Under the pieces are notes generated by a model. That model was not told where the DNA came from, searched no databases, and was given only the letters and a program-made list of their open reading frames with translations. The position numbers and the translations under genes are program-made. Below, piece by piece: positions 9,001 through 16,700 of a stretch of 62,398 nt of DNA (position 1 is its first letter; each line of letters opens with the position of its first letter). This DNA comes from Oscillospiraceae bacterium (GTDB lineage: Bacteria > Bacillota > Clostridia > Oscillospirales > Oscillospiraceae), in assembly GCA_017448455.1 (NCBI GenBank), contig JAFSLL010000289.1:1-62398 (forward strand), in the 5' to 3' direction.

Positions 9001-11882
9001 TTCATCCTGCTGATGCGGAAGGTCGGGTCGCCGTCGGTGACGAAGATAATGAAGGTTGCCCTCTCCGGATCAACGGCCGTTTCATCGGCAAGTTTCAGCG
9101 CCTTTTCCCAGTTGGTCCCGCCGCCGGTTTTCACGCCGTTTACCTTCGCCTTGAAATCTGCCAGGCCGGAGCCGGCAGTGCCCTTCGTCAACGAGGTCAG
9201 GGGGAACACGCTGTCTGCGGAGGTGGAGAAGGTGATCAGGCCCATGCGGATCAGGGGATCGCCGTCGGAATTCACTTTTTTGGCGAGCGTGTCCGCCAGG
9301 GCGTTGACAGCCTTTTTCGCAGCATCGATTCTGTAATCACCGAACTGGGCAGACTGGCCGCCCATCCGATATGCCATGCTTCCGGAAACGTCAAATACCA
9401 CGATGACGTCGGCGAGCTTTTCCACTTCCATGTCCACGGTGCTTCCGCGGACGCTCAGGGAGAGATTTGTCGTCCCGTCGCCGTTGGGGGCGGACTCTTT
9501 CAGAATGGAGGGGGCATCCGGCCTTTCGTCGGGATGCACCGGCTTCGTCTTGGGTGTGCCGCCTGTGGGGGTGGCCGGATTCTTGCTGTAAACGACATAG
9601 ATGTGGCTTCCGTCTGCGATGCTGCTCCAGTTGTTGCTGTTTGTCGCCCGATAACGCCAGCCGTTGGAGTTGTTGTGTGCCAGAGACTCGCGGATCTGCG
9701 TGGCGCCGGTCGGCATGTTCGCGCCGTTTATTGTTTCCGAGGTTCTGTAATAGGTACGGCCGCCGTAGGTTTCCGACGCGGTCGCTGCATACTGGTAACC
9801 TTCAAAATCGTAAATCAGGTAAGCATGGTGACTGGTCTGAACCGCAACCGGTGCCGGCTGCTGTTCAAACTCCACAAAGGTGGTGCCGTTCATATATCCG
9901 TAGTGGATGGTGGTGTGCGGATCTGACTGCGCCGGCCCGTTGTATACCAGGTAAATATCCCCGGCGTTTGTGTTGTTATATCCGAGATCCGTATTTTCGA
10001 CGCTGGTATTCCCGTTGCGGAAATCGACGACGGAACTCCACCAGCCGCCATAGTTGTTATGATAGCTGCGGCTTGCCGCAATGGAAGTGATTTCCTTTGT
10101 GAACGCGCTGTCCCGGTAGGCGGCGTCAAATGTGTAACCGCTGATGGCTTTTGCGAGTTCGGAGAGCGCGTAATTGTAGGTACCGCTATTGGAAATGGTG
10201 GTATCGACCGTGTTGCCGATGCCGGAGGGACGCGTAATGGCCTGTCCGTCCTGATCCACGTAATGCACGGTCACGTAAACTCTTGTGCTGTTTCCGTCAC
10301 GCCAGCGCAGTGCTGTGGTTGTATTGGAAGGAGCCGCGCCTTCCCAGGTGATGGTAAAGGTTGAGAAAACCGGTGTTTCAAACGCGGCGGTGATGCCCAT
10401 CTCAGCATCGCTTACATCCTGCTCGGAGAAAACAACCGTATTCGTGCTGATCGGGAGTTCCCTGCGCTCGACGAAATCCGAGTCACGGACACTGGTCGGG
10501 TCAACGGCGGTTCCGCGCTCCGCAACCGCATCGCTGGGATCCATCCGGAAGGAACCTTCCGCGCTTCCGTCAAAGACCTTCTCAAGCACAACACCGTCGG
10601 GCACTTCCACATGATGCTGGATTTCCAGCGTGTCTTTCACTTCGTTCAGGTTGTTCACACCGGGGAGCTCTTTGATCCGGATGGAAACGGAGACCGGCGC
10701 TTCCGGTTCGATCTCCTCACCGTTGCGGTTGAGGATCGAGATATCCAGCGCGGCGAGATTGAAGAAATCCATATTGACGGCTTCGCCCTTCGCCTTTTTG
10801 TCCGCCAGGACCGCATTCCGTGCGTAGTTGTATTCCTCTGAGCCTTCCGCAAAGGGGCTCACACGCAGGGAGGACCCTTCCGGGATTCTGGCCTCTGCCG
10901 GCGCGGTCACGGTGACAATGTAGGTGTCGCTGCTGCCCGGCAGGGTGATTTCGGAGTAAAGCTCGGTCTCCACGATGGCGTAGATCGAAAACTGGCCTGC
11001 GGTGAAGGTGACCTCGTCGGTCTCCACTGCCGCATCGCTCTGCTCCACGATCTCGGCGTTCTTCTGATTATCCAGGTGGACGATGTCGACCTTGTCCGCC
11101 GTCTCAACCACCGCGTGGCGCAGGGAAACGTTGATCTCTCTCATCGGCTCGATCTCATTACCGTCCGGGCTGTAGAAGGTAATGTCAACCGCGGTGACGC
11201 TCTTGACTTCGCCCTCGACCGCGCCGCTGATGGCGTCGATCAGGTTCTGGCTCATGACCGGGATGACTTCCATCCGGGTGTTCGCAGGGAACGCACCTTC
11301 CGGAGCGTCTACCGAGACGGTCAGGCCGTGGCTGACCATCTCGAAGTGCTGCGCGGGCATCTCTGGCTCGGCTTCCACAAGGAGTTCTTCCTCTCCGGCA
11401 GCCTCTTCGGTCTCCTCGGTGAGGAAGACCATCCCGTCATCGGCTTCGTCCTCTTCCGCCTCTTCTGCGGCTTCCTCGGAAACCTCAGGGAGCTCTGCCT
11501 CTGCGGCATCCTCTTCCTGCTCCGCTTCCTCGGTCACGGGCTCCAGGTCGGCGGTCTCTTCTTCAGACTCCTCGATGACCGCTTCCGCCTCGGCGGGTTC
11601 CTCTTCCGGGAACTCCTCTGCGGTCTCTTCCTCTACGGCAGCCTCGGGCTCCGTGAGAACAGGCTCTTCTTCAACCGCTTCGGGCCGGACGGACTCTTCG
11701 GAGACTTCTTCCGCTGTCTCCAGAAAGACTGCGGGGTCTTCCGCTGCGCGATCTTCGTCCAGCGTGAGCGCGGGACGGATCATCGCCTGGTATGTTGTGA
11801 AAAGGAGCACGGCAGCGAGCAGAAAGGCAAGCCCGCGCTTGTGTTTGGTTATGAAAAGCATTACAGCACTGTTGTTTTTCAT
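6063..11882 (-). CDS. giant LPNTG-anchored VWA adhesin (pilus tip type)
   Basis: A 1939-aa surface adhesin. The start at 11882 has AGAGG 8 nt upstream. A signal/anchor segment (MLFITKHKRGLAFLLAAVLL, then ..ALTLDEDRA) is followed by a strongly acidic Glu-rich stretch (~45-180) and a module from AQHFEMVSHGL to FSIYAIVE that is nearly identical in the other adhesin at 13754-19474. A MucBP-like region (VTVHYVDQDGQAI) precedes a VWA domain (~820-1075) with a complete MIDAS: DVSGS, GGTNW and VTDGD. Then come isopeptide-type domains, a Spy0128-like pilin domain (IDVELTGTKRLDGYTW), a SpaA/Cna-B domain with E-box ETAAPNGY, and LPNTGG, a membrane span and AKKRAID. It probably binds host or matrix ligands at a pilus tip. 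It has its own promoter and is separated by terminators from the pilin operon upstream. Confidence 0.92.
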   Translation of the reverse strand: MKNNSAVMLFITKHKRGLAFLLAAVLLFTTYQAMIRPALTLDEDRAAEDPAVFLETAEEVSEESVRPEAVEEEPVLTEPEAAVEEETAEEFPEEEPAEAEAVIEESEEETADLEPVTEEAEQEEDAAEAELPEVSEEAAEEAEEDEADDGMVFLTEETEEAAGEEELLVEAEPEMPAQHFEMVSHGLTVSVDAPEGAFPANTRMEVIPVMSQNLIDAISGAVEGEVKSVTAVDITFYSPDGNEIEPMREINVSLRHAVVETADKVDIVHLDNQKNAEIVEQSDAAVETDEVTFTAGQFSIYAIVETELYSEITLPGSSDTYIVTVTAPAEARIPEGSSLRVSPFAEGSEEYNYARNAVLADKKAKGEAVNMDFFNLAALDISILNRNGEEIEPEAPVSVSIRIKELPGVNNLNEVKDTLEIQHHVEVPDGVVLEKVFDGSAEGSFRMDPSDAVAERGTAVDPTSVRDSDFVERRELPISTNTVVFSEQDVSDAEMGITAAFETPVFSTFTITWEGAAPSNTTTALRWRDGNSTRVYVTVHYVDQDGQAITRPSGIGNTVDTTISNSGTYNYALSELAKAISGYTFDAAYRDSAFTKEITSIAASRSYHNNYGGWWSSVVDFRNGNTSVENTDLGYNNTNAGDIYLVYNGPAQSDPHTTIHYGYMNGTTFVEFEQQPAPVAVQTSHHAYLIYDFEGYQYAATASETYGGRTYYRTSETINGANMPTGATQIRESLAHNNSNGWRYRATNSNNWSSIADGSHIYVVYSKNPATPTGGTPKTKPVHPDERPDAPSILKESAPNGDGTTNLSLSVRGSTVDMEVEKLADVIVVFDVSGSMAYRMGGQSAQFGDYRIDAAKKAVNALADTLAKKVNSDGDPLIRMGLITFSTSADSVFPLTSLTKGTAGSGLADFKAKVNGVKTGGGTNWEKALKLADETAVDPERATFIIFVTDGDPTFRISRMNVSDAQLQGDLNSWDNSDTYYWSDHVFGTGSSDNALDGTAHGRNYRAALSVAESIVGNRKNFYTIGISNDVTNLNSFADDAGAAGHYTANSSAELEQAFDDIATSIQAMMGWGEINMTDGITDLSNTVMEKSGLLGVDNDFTYWKAPAPANWDSMTAEQKAAYKPADSAFVEWNPASERCAAASYNESTDAVEWHMGPNFVLQDGCTYKVTFSVWPSQEAYDWIADLKNGTRTWADVEAAGLDYPDGENPQIVDNGDGSYSLATNRPGANTTYKSATKSGDTVSVTGNAMTLDFNTVKPMGLAEEQIIIRKRFAHAINAVSPLTRIRFTLLEDGAPYKNADGSNYTFVLPTVDGAQPSELDKWQGDAYIAPGLLKTTSAAPGYQLLEPGHDYSLTETILEGESFEYAFTPQIVRPMVIGTTLTFLVQKDTYHTNPDGLKEYMIDGNAYYALGEDDHALTGTNRKTSELDITKRIVDNTGSFTDAQLDAETFTYRVTLTVAADADVSGLTAYEYVPRTGEGRFTIFGYQNSDDASMRGMDTDVSRFNGKTFGSYTVTTPGGGNTLAHVFVTDGDTKTATIDITLKRNEIIRFTNLPLGTEYTITEVYANMRQADPSRNEDAVPSTQVAGNLAEQGYRVSILTKNGRPSVSGSTVSGTIDELDKRYYNQFTNTLDNAIDVELTGTKRLDGYTWSGNGERYYFNLAGAAGAPMPGVNGRVRFYLQPAVDEIGTSVEKTYSFGRIRFTKAGTYTYTITEDNAGTIQDVNGTLVEFGAAETLTIVIAENNGELSVESVCNASGNTVWDAETRVANTAITNKAATTEVLLRKVDEKGELLGGSRFTLFKMGAGGIWESLTADLEPGDTEATNPVSMGGLATGRYRLQETAAPNGYILLARDVYFEVYNDQGLKARLTDDAGNPAETAEYAGMELVDGVYVVSVTNLPGQALPNTGGMGTTLFHVLGTILFLGAGVVLVAKKRAID

Positions 11883-11924
11883 GTCGTTGCCCTCTCTTTT
11901 TTTGTATTTCCTTTTGTCAATCAC

Positions 11925-11959
11925 ATGATAGCAAAAGGCATATCTACAAAAGAATCAAT
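11925..11959 (-). promoter_or_regulatory. pilus-type promoter motif, copy C
   Basis: On the minus strand ATTGATTCTTTT starts at 11959 and TATCAT lies at 11930-11925, again 22 nt after TTGATT, 43 bp upstream of the adhesin start. Confidence 0.55.
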
Positions 11960-12018
11960 AACAGCATGAAAAATGCGTAATTTTGAGAAAAATTATTGAC
12001 GGCACCGTGTTCAGACAG

Positions 12019-12084
12019 CAAAAAAAGCCCTCCGGGGGTCCTGACCGGAGAGCGCACAACAGCCGGGGTCAAAGACCCCGGCTG
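12019..12084 (-). terminator. two tandem terminators of the pilin operon
   Basis: A perfect hairpin, CAGCCGGGGTC/GACCCCGGCTG (12060-12084), is followed in the minus direction by a second stem (CTCCGG/CCGGAG, 12030-12050) with a run of seven Ts (12020-12026). Confidence 0.85.
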
Positions 12085-12107
12085 CAGGAATAAGTTATGC
12101 AATTGTT

Positions 12108-12250
12108 CTGAATAAATTCAGATCTTAATCAATGGCGCGCTTCTTGGCAACCAGGACAACACCTGCGCCGAGAACCAGGATGGAGCCGATGACATAGAAC
12201 AGGGTGGTACCGATGCCACCGGTGCTGGGCAGCTCAACACCCTTGTTGTT
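12108..12250. repeat. pilin 3'-end repeat (inverted copy of 451-576)
   Basis: 12125-12250 matches 451-576 on the other strand with 8 differences in 126 nt, all synonymous or stop-to-stop. 12108-12124 is identical to 6046-6062. The copies at 451-576 and here are inverted relative to each other and flank about 11.5 kb. Confidence 0.8.
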
Positions 12251-13543
12251 GACAACTTCGATCAAGCAATCTGCGGGATCTGCACCATCTTCAACCCTTA
12301 CAAGATCTTCGCCAGCAACATCTGTATCCTCAGCCTGGTTGTAGCCTTCGGGAACAACAACTTCCTTCACGGTCAGGTTCCAACGATTATCAAGACCGGT
12401 GATAACGGCGGTGGCGACGTCGGTCAGGTCAATGCGGGTAAGAGAACCGTCAGCGGTGTAAACATATTCACCGTCATCATTCAGCTCGAATGTGAGCAGT
12501 GTATCGCCGTTGTAAATCTCGAACTGAGCGCCAAGCAGGTCATCCGTACCGTCGCTCTTATAAAGCTCGAACATATAGGTGTAGATTAAAACAGGAGGAC
12601 CACCGACTTCGTTCTCAGCAGGAGCGCCGGCAGCAGCCTTTGTGATCGTAGCCTCATAGGTGATTTCAATGGGGATCTGACCGGCTTCTTCACCATGATT
12701 TGCTTCGAATACGCTGTTACCGTCTTCATCAACCATGGGGACATTGATGGTCAGTGTACCACCGTCAAGAGTTGCAGTATAATCTGTGTCCTTGGTAAGC
12801 TCAGTATCATTGAACTTTACAACCAGAGAATCAAGATCCAACTCCATGTTGGTCGGGGTATCGACCAGTTCCCACTCTTCGCGGATGACCCAACCTTCAG
12901 GATCATCGCCATCATAAACCCAGTTGGTCGTAATTGCGGTTACTTTGAAACCGACAACGCTGCCGACATGAGCGGTGGCTTCGGTAACTTCATCCTGCTC
13001 TTCGCCGTCTACAGATACAATAGTCTTAGTCGGCGGAACATCCGTAGCATCGTTCTTGTCATAGACTTCTGCATCAGGGGCAGCCGTATCAATCGTTACA
13101 ACGGAGCCAAGGCCGGAAGTGATGTAATAATAACCGAACGCAAGGTTGCTGAATGTTACTGTGCTGTCGGTATCGTCAAAGACACCGTCAATCGCAGTAC
13201 CGCCAAATGCAGCATAGTTCGCTTTCACCCAGTCGAGGATATCGTCTTCGTCGGCAGTATCCAGCGCCCATACACTGATGTTACCATCAGCATCGGCTGC
13301 ACTCCAGCCAAACAGGGTGTCATCAAGGAGATCGGCATTATCAGCGGACGTTTTGTAGCTGACTGCATCGCCATTGTAGGTCGCGTCAAATACTTTGTAC
13401 GCAGTGTACTCGTAGCCTTTGGTAGCATTTTTAATAGTAATGCTACCAGTGGCATCACCGTCTGCAGCAAATGAGGTTACGCTCAGGGAGAGAACCATCA
13501 TTGCGACGAGAACCAGAGCCAGGATTTTCTTCAGATTCTTCAT
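12125..13543 (-). CDS. LPSTG-anchored major pilin candidate
   Basis: A 472-aa pilin. The signal peptide is MKNLKKILALVLVAMMVLS (cleaved near SFA, ~27). A D1 domain (SITIKNATKGYEYTAYKVFDATY) is followed by AEVYDKN at the position of the pilin motif, a D2-type isopeptide domain (~165-320) and a SpaA-like domain with an E-box variant (KEVVVPEGY). The end is LPSTGG, a membrane span and AKKRAID. It is the last gene of the unit that starts at 20460, 210 bp after the VWA adhesin, with two terminators behind it. The order tip adhesin then pilin with a signal peptidase in front is typical of pilus islands, and suggests this is the shaft subunit. Its base composition is visibly lower in G+C than the neighbouring genes. 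Confidence 0.9.
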   Translation of the reverse strand: MKNLKKILALVLVAMMVLSLSVTSFAADGDATGSITIKNATKGYEYTAYKVFDATYNGDAVSYKTSADNADLLDDTLFGWSAADADGNISVWALDTADEDDILDWVKANYAAFGGTAIDGVFDDTDSTVTFSNLAFGYYYITSGLGSVVTIDTAAPDAEVYDKNDATDVPPTKTIVSVDGEEQDEVTEATAHVGSVVGFKVTAITTNWVYDGDDPEGWVIREEWELVDTPTNMELDLDSLVVKFNDTELTKDTDYTATLDGGTLTINVPMVDEDGNSVFEANHGEEAGQIPIEITYEATITKAAAGAPAENEVGGPPVLIYTYMFELYKSDGTDDLLGAQFEIYNGDTLLTFELNDDGEYVYTADGSLTRIDLTDVATAVITGLDNRWNLTVKEVVVPEGYNQAEDTDVAGEDLVRVEDGADPADCLIEVVNNKGVELPSTGGIGTTLFYVIGSILVLGAGVVLVAKKRAID

Positions 13544-13621
13544 TCTTTTGTTTTCCTTTCTTTTTCTTTTCCCCTCACGGGGTGTTTTTTGTTTTACCCC
13601 GATGTAGGGGCGCTGGGGTTC

Positions 13622-13669
13622 CGGCTTCCGGAGCGGAGACTCTCGACTGTGCCTCCGCTTCCGGAGCCG
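13622..13669 (-). repeat. intercistronic inverted repeat between adhesin and pilin
   Basis: Arms at 13622-13638 and 13653-13669 pair imperfectly (CGGCT/AGCCG outer, GCGGAG/CTCCGC inner). Two shorter C4/G4 hairpins follow toward the pilin start (CCCC-GTGA-GGGG and CCCC-TACATC-GGGG on the minus strand). Without T-runs, these look like mRNA processing or stability elements that could raise pilin over adhesin. Confidence 0.5.
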
Positions 13670-13753
13670 TGCTAGGGGTTATACATGGGATATGTATACT
13701 GGTTTATAACCGGACATCAGATTCGGCGTTTTGGATTCGTCGAGATCGGAGGC

Positions 13754-16700
13754 TTAATTGTACCTCCTTTCTCTGCGCCTCATTCTGAAGCCGTACATCA
13801 CGGCAGCTATCATCATCAGGGTGATGCCGCCGATGGTGTTGAGAAGGGTACCGGATCCGCCGGTGTTGGGAAGCGCTGTTCCCGGACTGTCGCGAACGAT
13901 CACGACATAGTTCCGGTCCGCATCTTTTTCAGCTGTTTGTGTTTCGCCTCCGTGGTAATCCATCTGCTGGAACCGCACACCATCAGAAGCAACCGTAATT
14001 TTGACCGGGCCTGTCAGCATGTTATATCCCGCAGGGGCTGCGGTTTCGGTCAGATCATACGGAGTAGTGTTGATAGGAAGCTCAATCACGGCGGTATAGC
14101 CGGTATCATCGGTTGTCAGGTTATAGTCGAGAATGGTGAACGAAGCGCCGGAGAGAGCAAGGCTTTCGTCCATATCAGTCTTGTAGACAATAATCTTTCG
14201 GTTGACGATCTTATTGGTTACCCGGATATTGTTCCCGGCATTTCCTATGACAATATGTGCGTCTGAAGATGCATTGTCATGCCAGAACTCATAGCTGGGC
14301 TGCATTCCCTGGGTGCCGGTCTCAGTAAGCTCGTATGCTGTTCCGGCTGCCATGTTCGTGAATCGCAGCGTATAAGCCGTTACGATCTTGATCGTTCCGG
14401 TTACGGTGCCGGTCGTGTCATTGAAATCGAGATAGAACCAGCCGCTTCCATCATAGTTTTCACCCTGGCCGATTCGGCCATACTGTGAAGTCTGTCCGGA
14501 ATCTTCCAGAATACCGGCATCGATCAATGCGTCATCGTAGACTACATTGCCGTTAACGTCATAGTATCTGTACCATGCGACACTGGGAATGAGGATCGTA
14601 ACATCATCGTCGTCATAATAATTCTCGACGTGAGAGAAGTCCGGCACACCGTCTTTCATTGGCACAGTCAGCGTGATTTCTGCATCGAAAACGTCAGTAT
14701 TGTCTTCTACAACCGTGCCGTCTTCTTCGACGACTTTCTTATAGACGTTGATACCGCCGCGGAGCGTGTTCTCGCCTTCGAAGGTGACCAGGGGAACGTC
14801 CCCAACCACTGTCGCGCTGCTGCCGTCTACGATTTTTCCGTCGCTGCCAATCTGGAAGCTTACGTTTTTCAATACGCCATTGACAAGCGCAGGATGATAG
14901 ACAATGGTATTGAACTCAAAGTGCTGATCGGTGTTTGTCTCTTCCAGGACATATTCGTGACCGTCATTTAGGACATAATAACTTGTGCCGTCAATTGTTA
15001 CTGTCCTGTAGGTGCCGCCGCCGGGATAAGTAGAGGTCAGCAGCGCCGGTGCAATGTTGATGGTCTGCGAGGGCCACTCATACTCGCCGGTTGACTCATT
15101 CTTTACAGGGGTGAAGGTATATGCTTTGTAGAATGCGCCGTCTTCCTTCAGATTCAGTGTAACGCCATAAACTTTACCCTGGGCTTCCGCTTCTGCGATC
15201 AGCTTTGCCAACTGACCGGGATCCAGGCTGTCCGACCAAGTCTTTGTTACCTGGAAGCTGGATCCGGTGAGAACCATGGGATCGGGCACATCCAGCGCAA
15301 TCGGTTGACCCTTTTCATAAGTTGTTGTAGTGGTTCCGCCGCTCTCCTCAGTATCTGCAATATAGTAATCCACCGACTGATAGGTGTTGGACATTGCCGC
15401 GAAGGTTCCGTTCGGGTACTTCACAATATTCGGATACTGAGAGACACCGTTGCGATAATAAGCGACAGTTGTGCCATTCGGCTGATAAACAGGCTTGGCT
15501 GTGCTGTCATCCCAGGTGTAGCCCGGAATACCGTTGTTCAGGTTCGTGACATAGTCGTAAGCATCCTGATCCGGCCACACTTTGAAGCTGACCGTATACG
15601 TAGCATTTTTCTCCAGTGTGCCAAGCGGGGAGAGATCCCATTCGAAATCGCCTTCACCGGAAACCGTCGCGATTGGCATGAAATACGGTGTACCGTTATA
15701 GGTTGCCGCGTATACCTGTGCGCTGGCCGTTTCAGTAGTAGGAGGTGTTCCGTCTATAATTTTGTTATATTGGATGGTTGTAATGTTGCCGGCAACTGTG
15801 TTCGACCCAAACCTGAAGGTTGCAGCACCTGCGGTATCTACCGTTACCGTATAGCTGCTGGAGGTACCGCCGGCCTTGGTATAGGTCACGCCGCCAAGAG
15901 AACCGGTGCCGACGTTAGCCGTCAGCGCAGTGTGGGTTACATCCTGGGCAATACCGTCGTTGAAGTCAACTCCGGCAAGGGCAAGGCTGTTGGAAATAAC
16001 CTCGGCGATGTCATCCAGTGCATTAATCAGTGTTTGTGTCTGTGCGGCAGGAAAATACTTTCCGTTGGGCCGTGCCTCGTTTCCGTTACTGCGTCCGGTA
16101 TAAGCAAAATTTGTCAGGTACTGGAGAACGTCAACATTACCAAACATACCGATCGTATAGAAATTCCAGCCATTCTTTACGATCTGACGAGCTTCATCGG
16201 TCGCCTGCATATATGCTTCATGTTCTCTGTAAAATGCACCACCGGTTGTCGATGTGGCTTCCGCTCTGAATGTATAATCGGTTGGTGTTCCAGTAAAACT
16301 GGGGTTACCATCTGTCAGGAAAATGATATAAGTACTGTCCCCATCCTGGTGACCATTAGCGGCAGCTATTGCTTTTGCGAGGCCATCTTCCCAGTTTGTG
16401 CCCTGATTATCGCTAATGTTCTGTATCACATAATTAAATGTGTTAGGGGTAGTCGTATTTCCGGCTACCGTATACCAATCAGATGTTGATGTGGCTGTCA
16501 TACCGTCAAACCTGACAATGCACATCTCAACCAGCTCAGGATTCTCTTCCGTATTCATTCCGAGCAGATTTGTTGAAACCTGCTGGGCAGCCAGTTTTGC
16601 GGCTGCCAGCCTGGTCATTGTCCGCCCCTGGAAGGTTACGCTATTCCTGGTCATACTGCTGGAAGTATCCATGACCAGAATGACATTTGCACCATGTGAT

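Noticed and set aside
7305-9926. 873-aa plus-strand open frame opposite the VWA adhesin
   Set aside because: No start signals or domain; the minus frame has VWA and LPNTG motifs.
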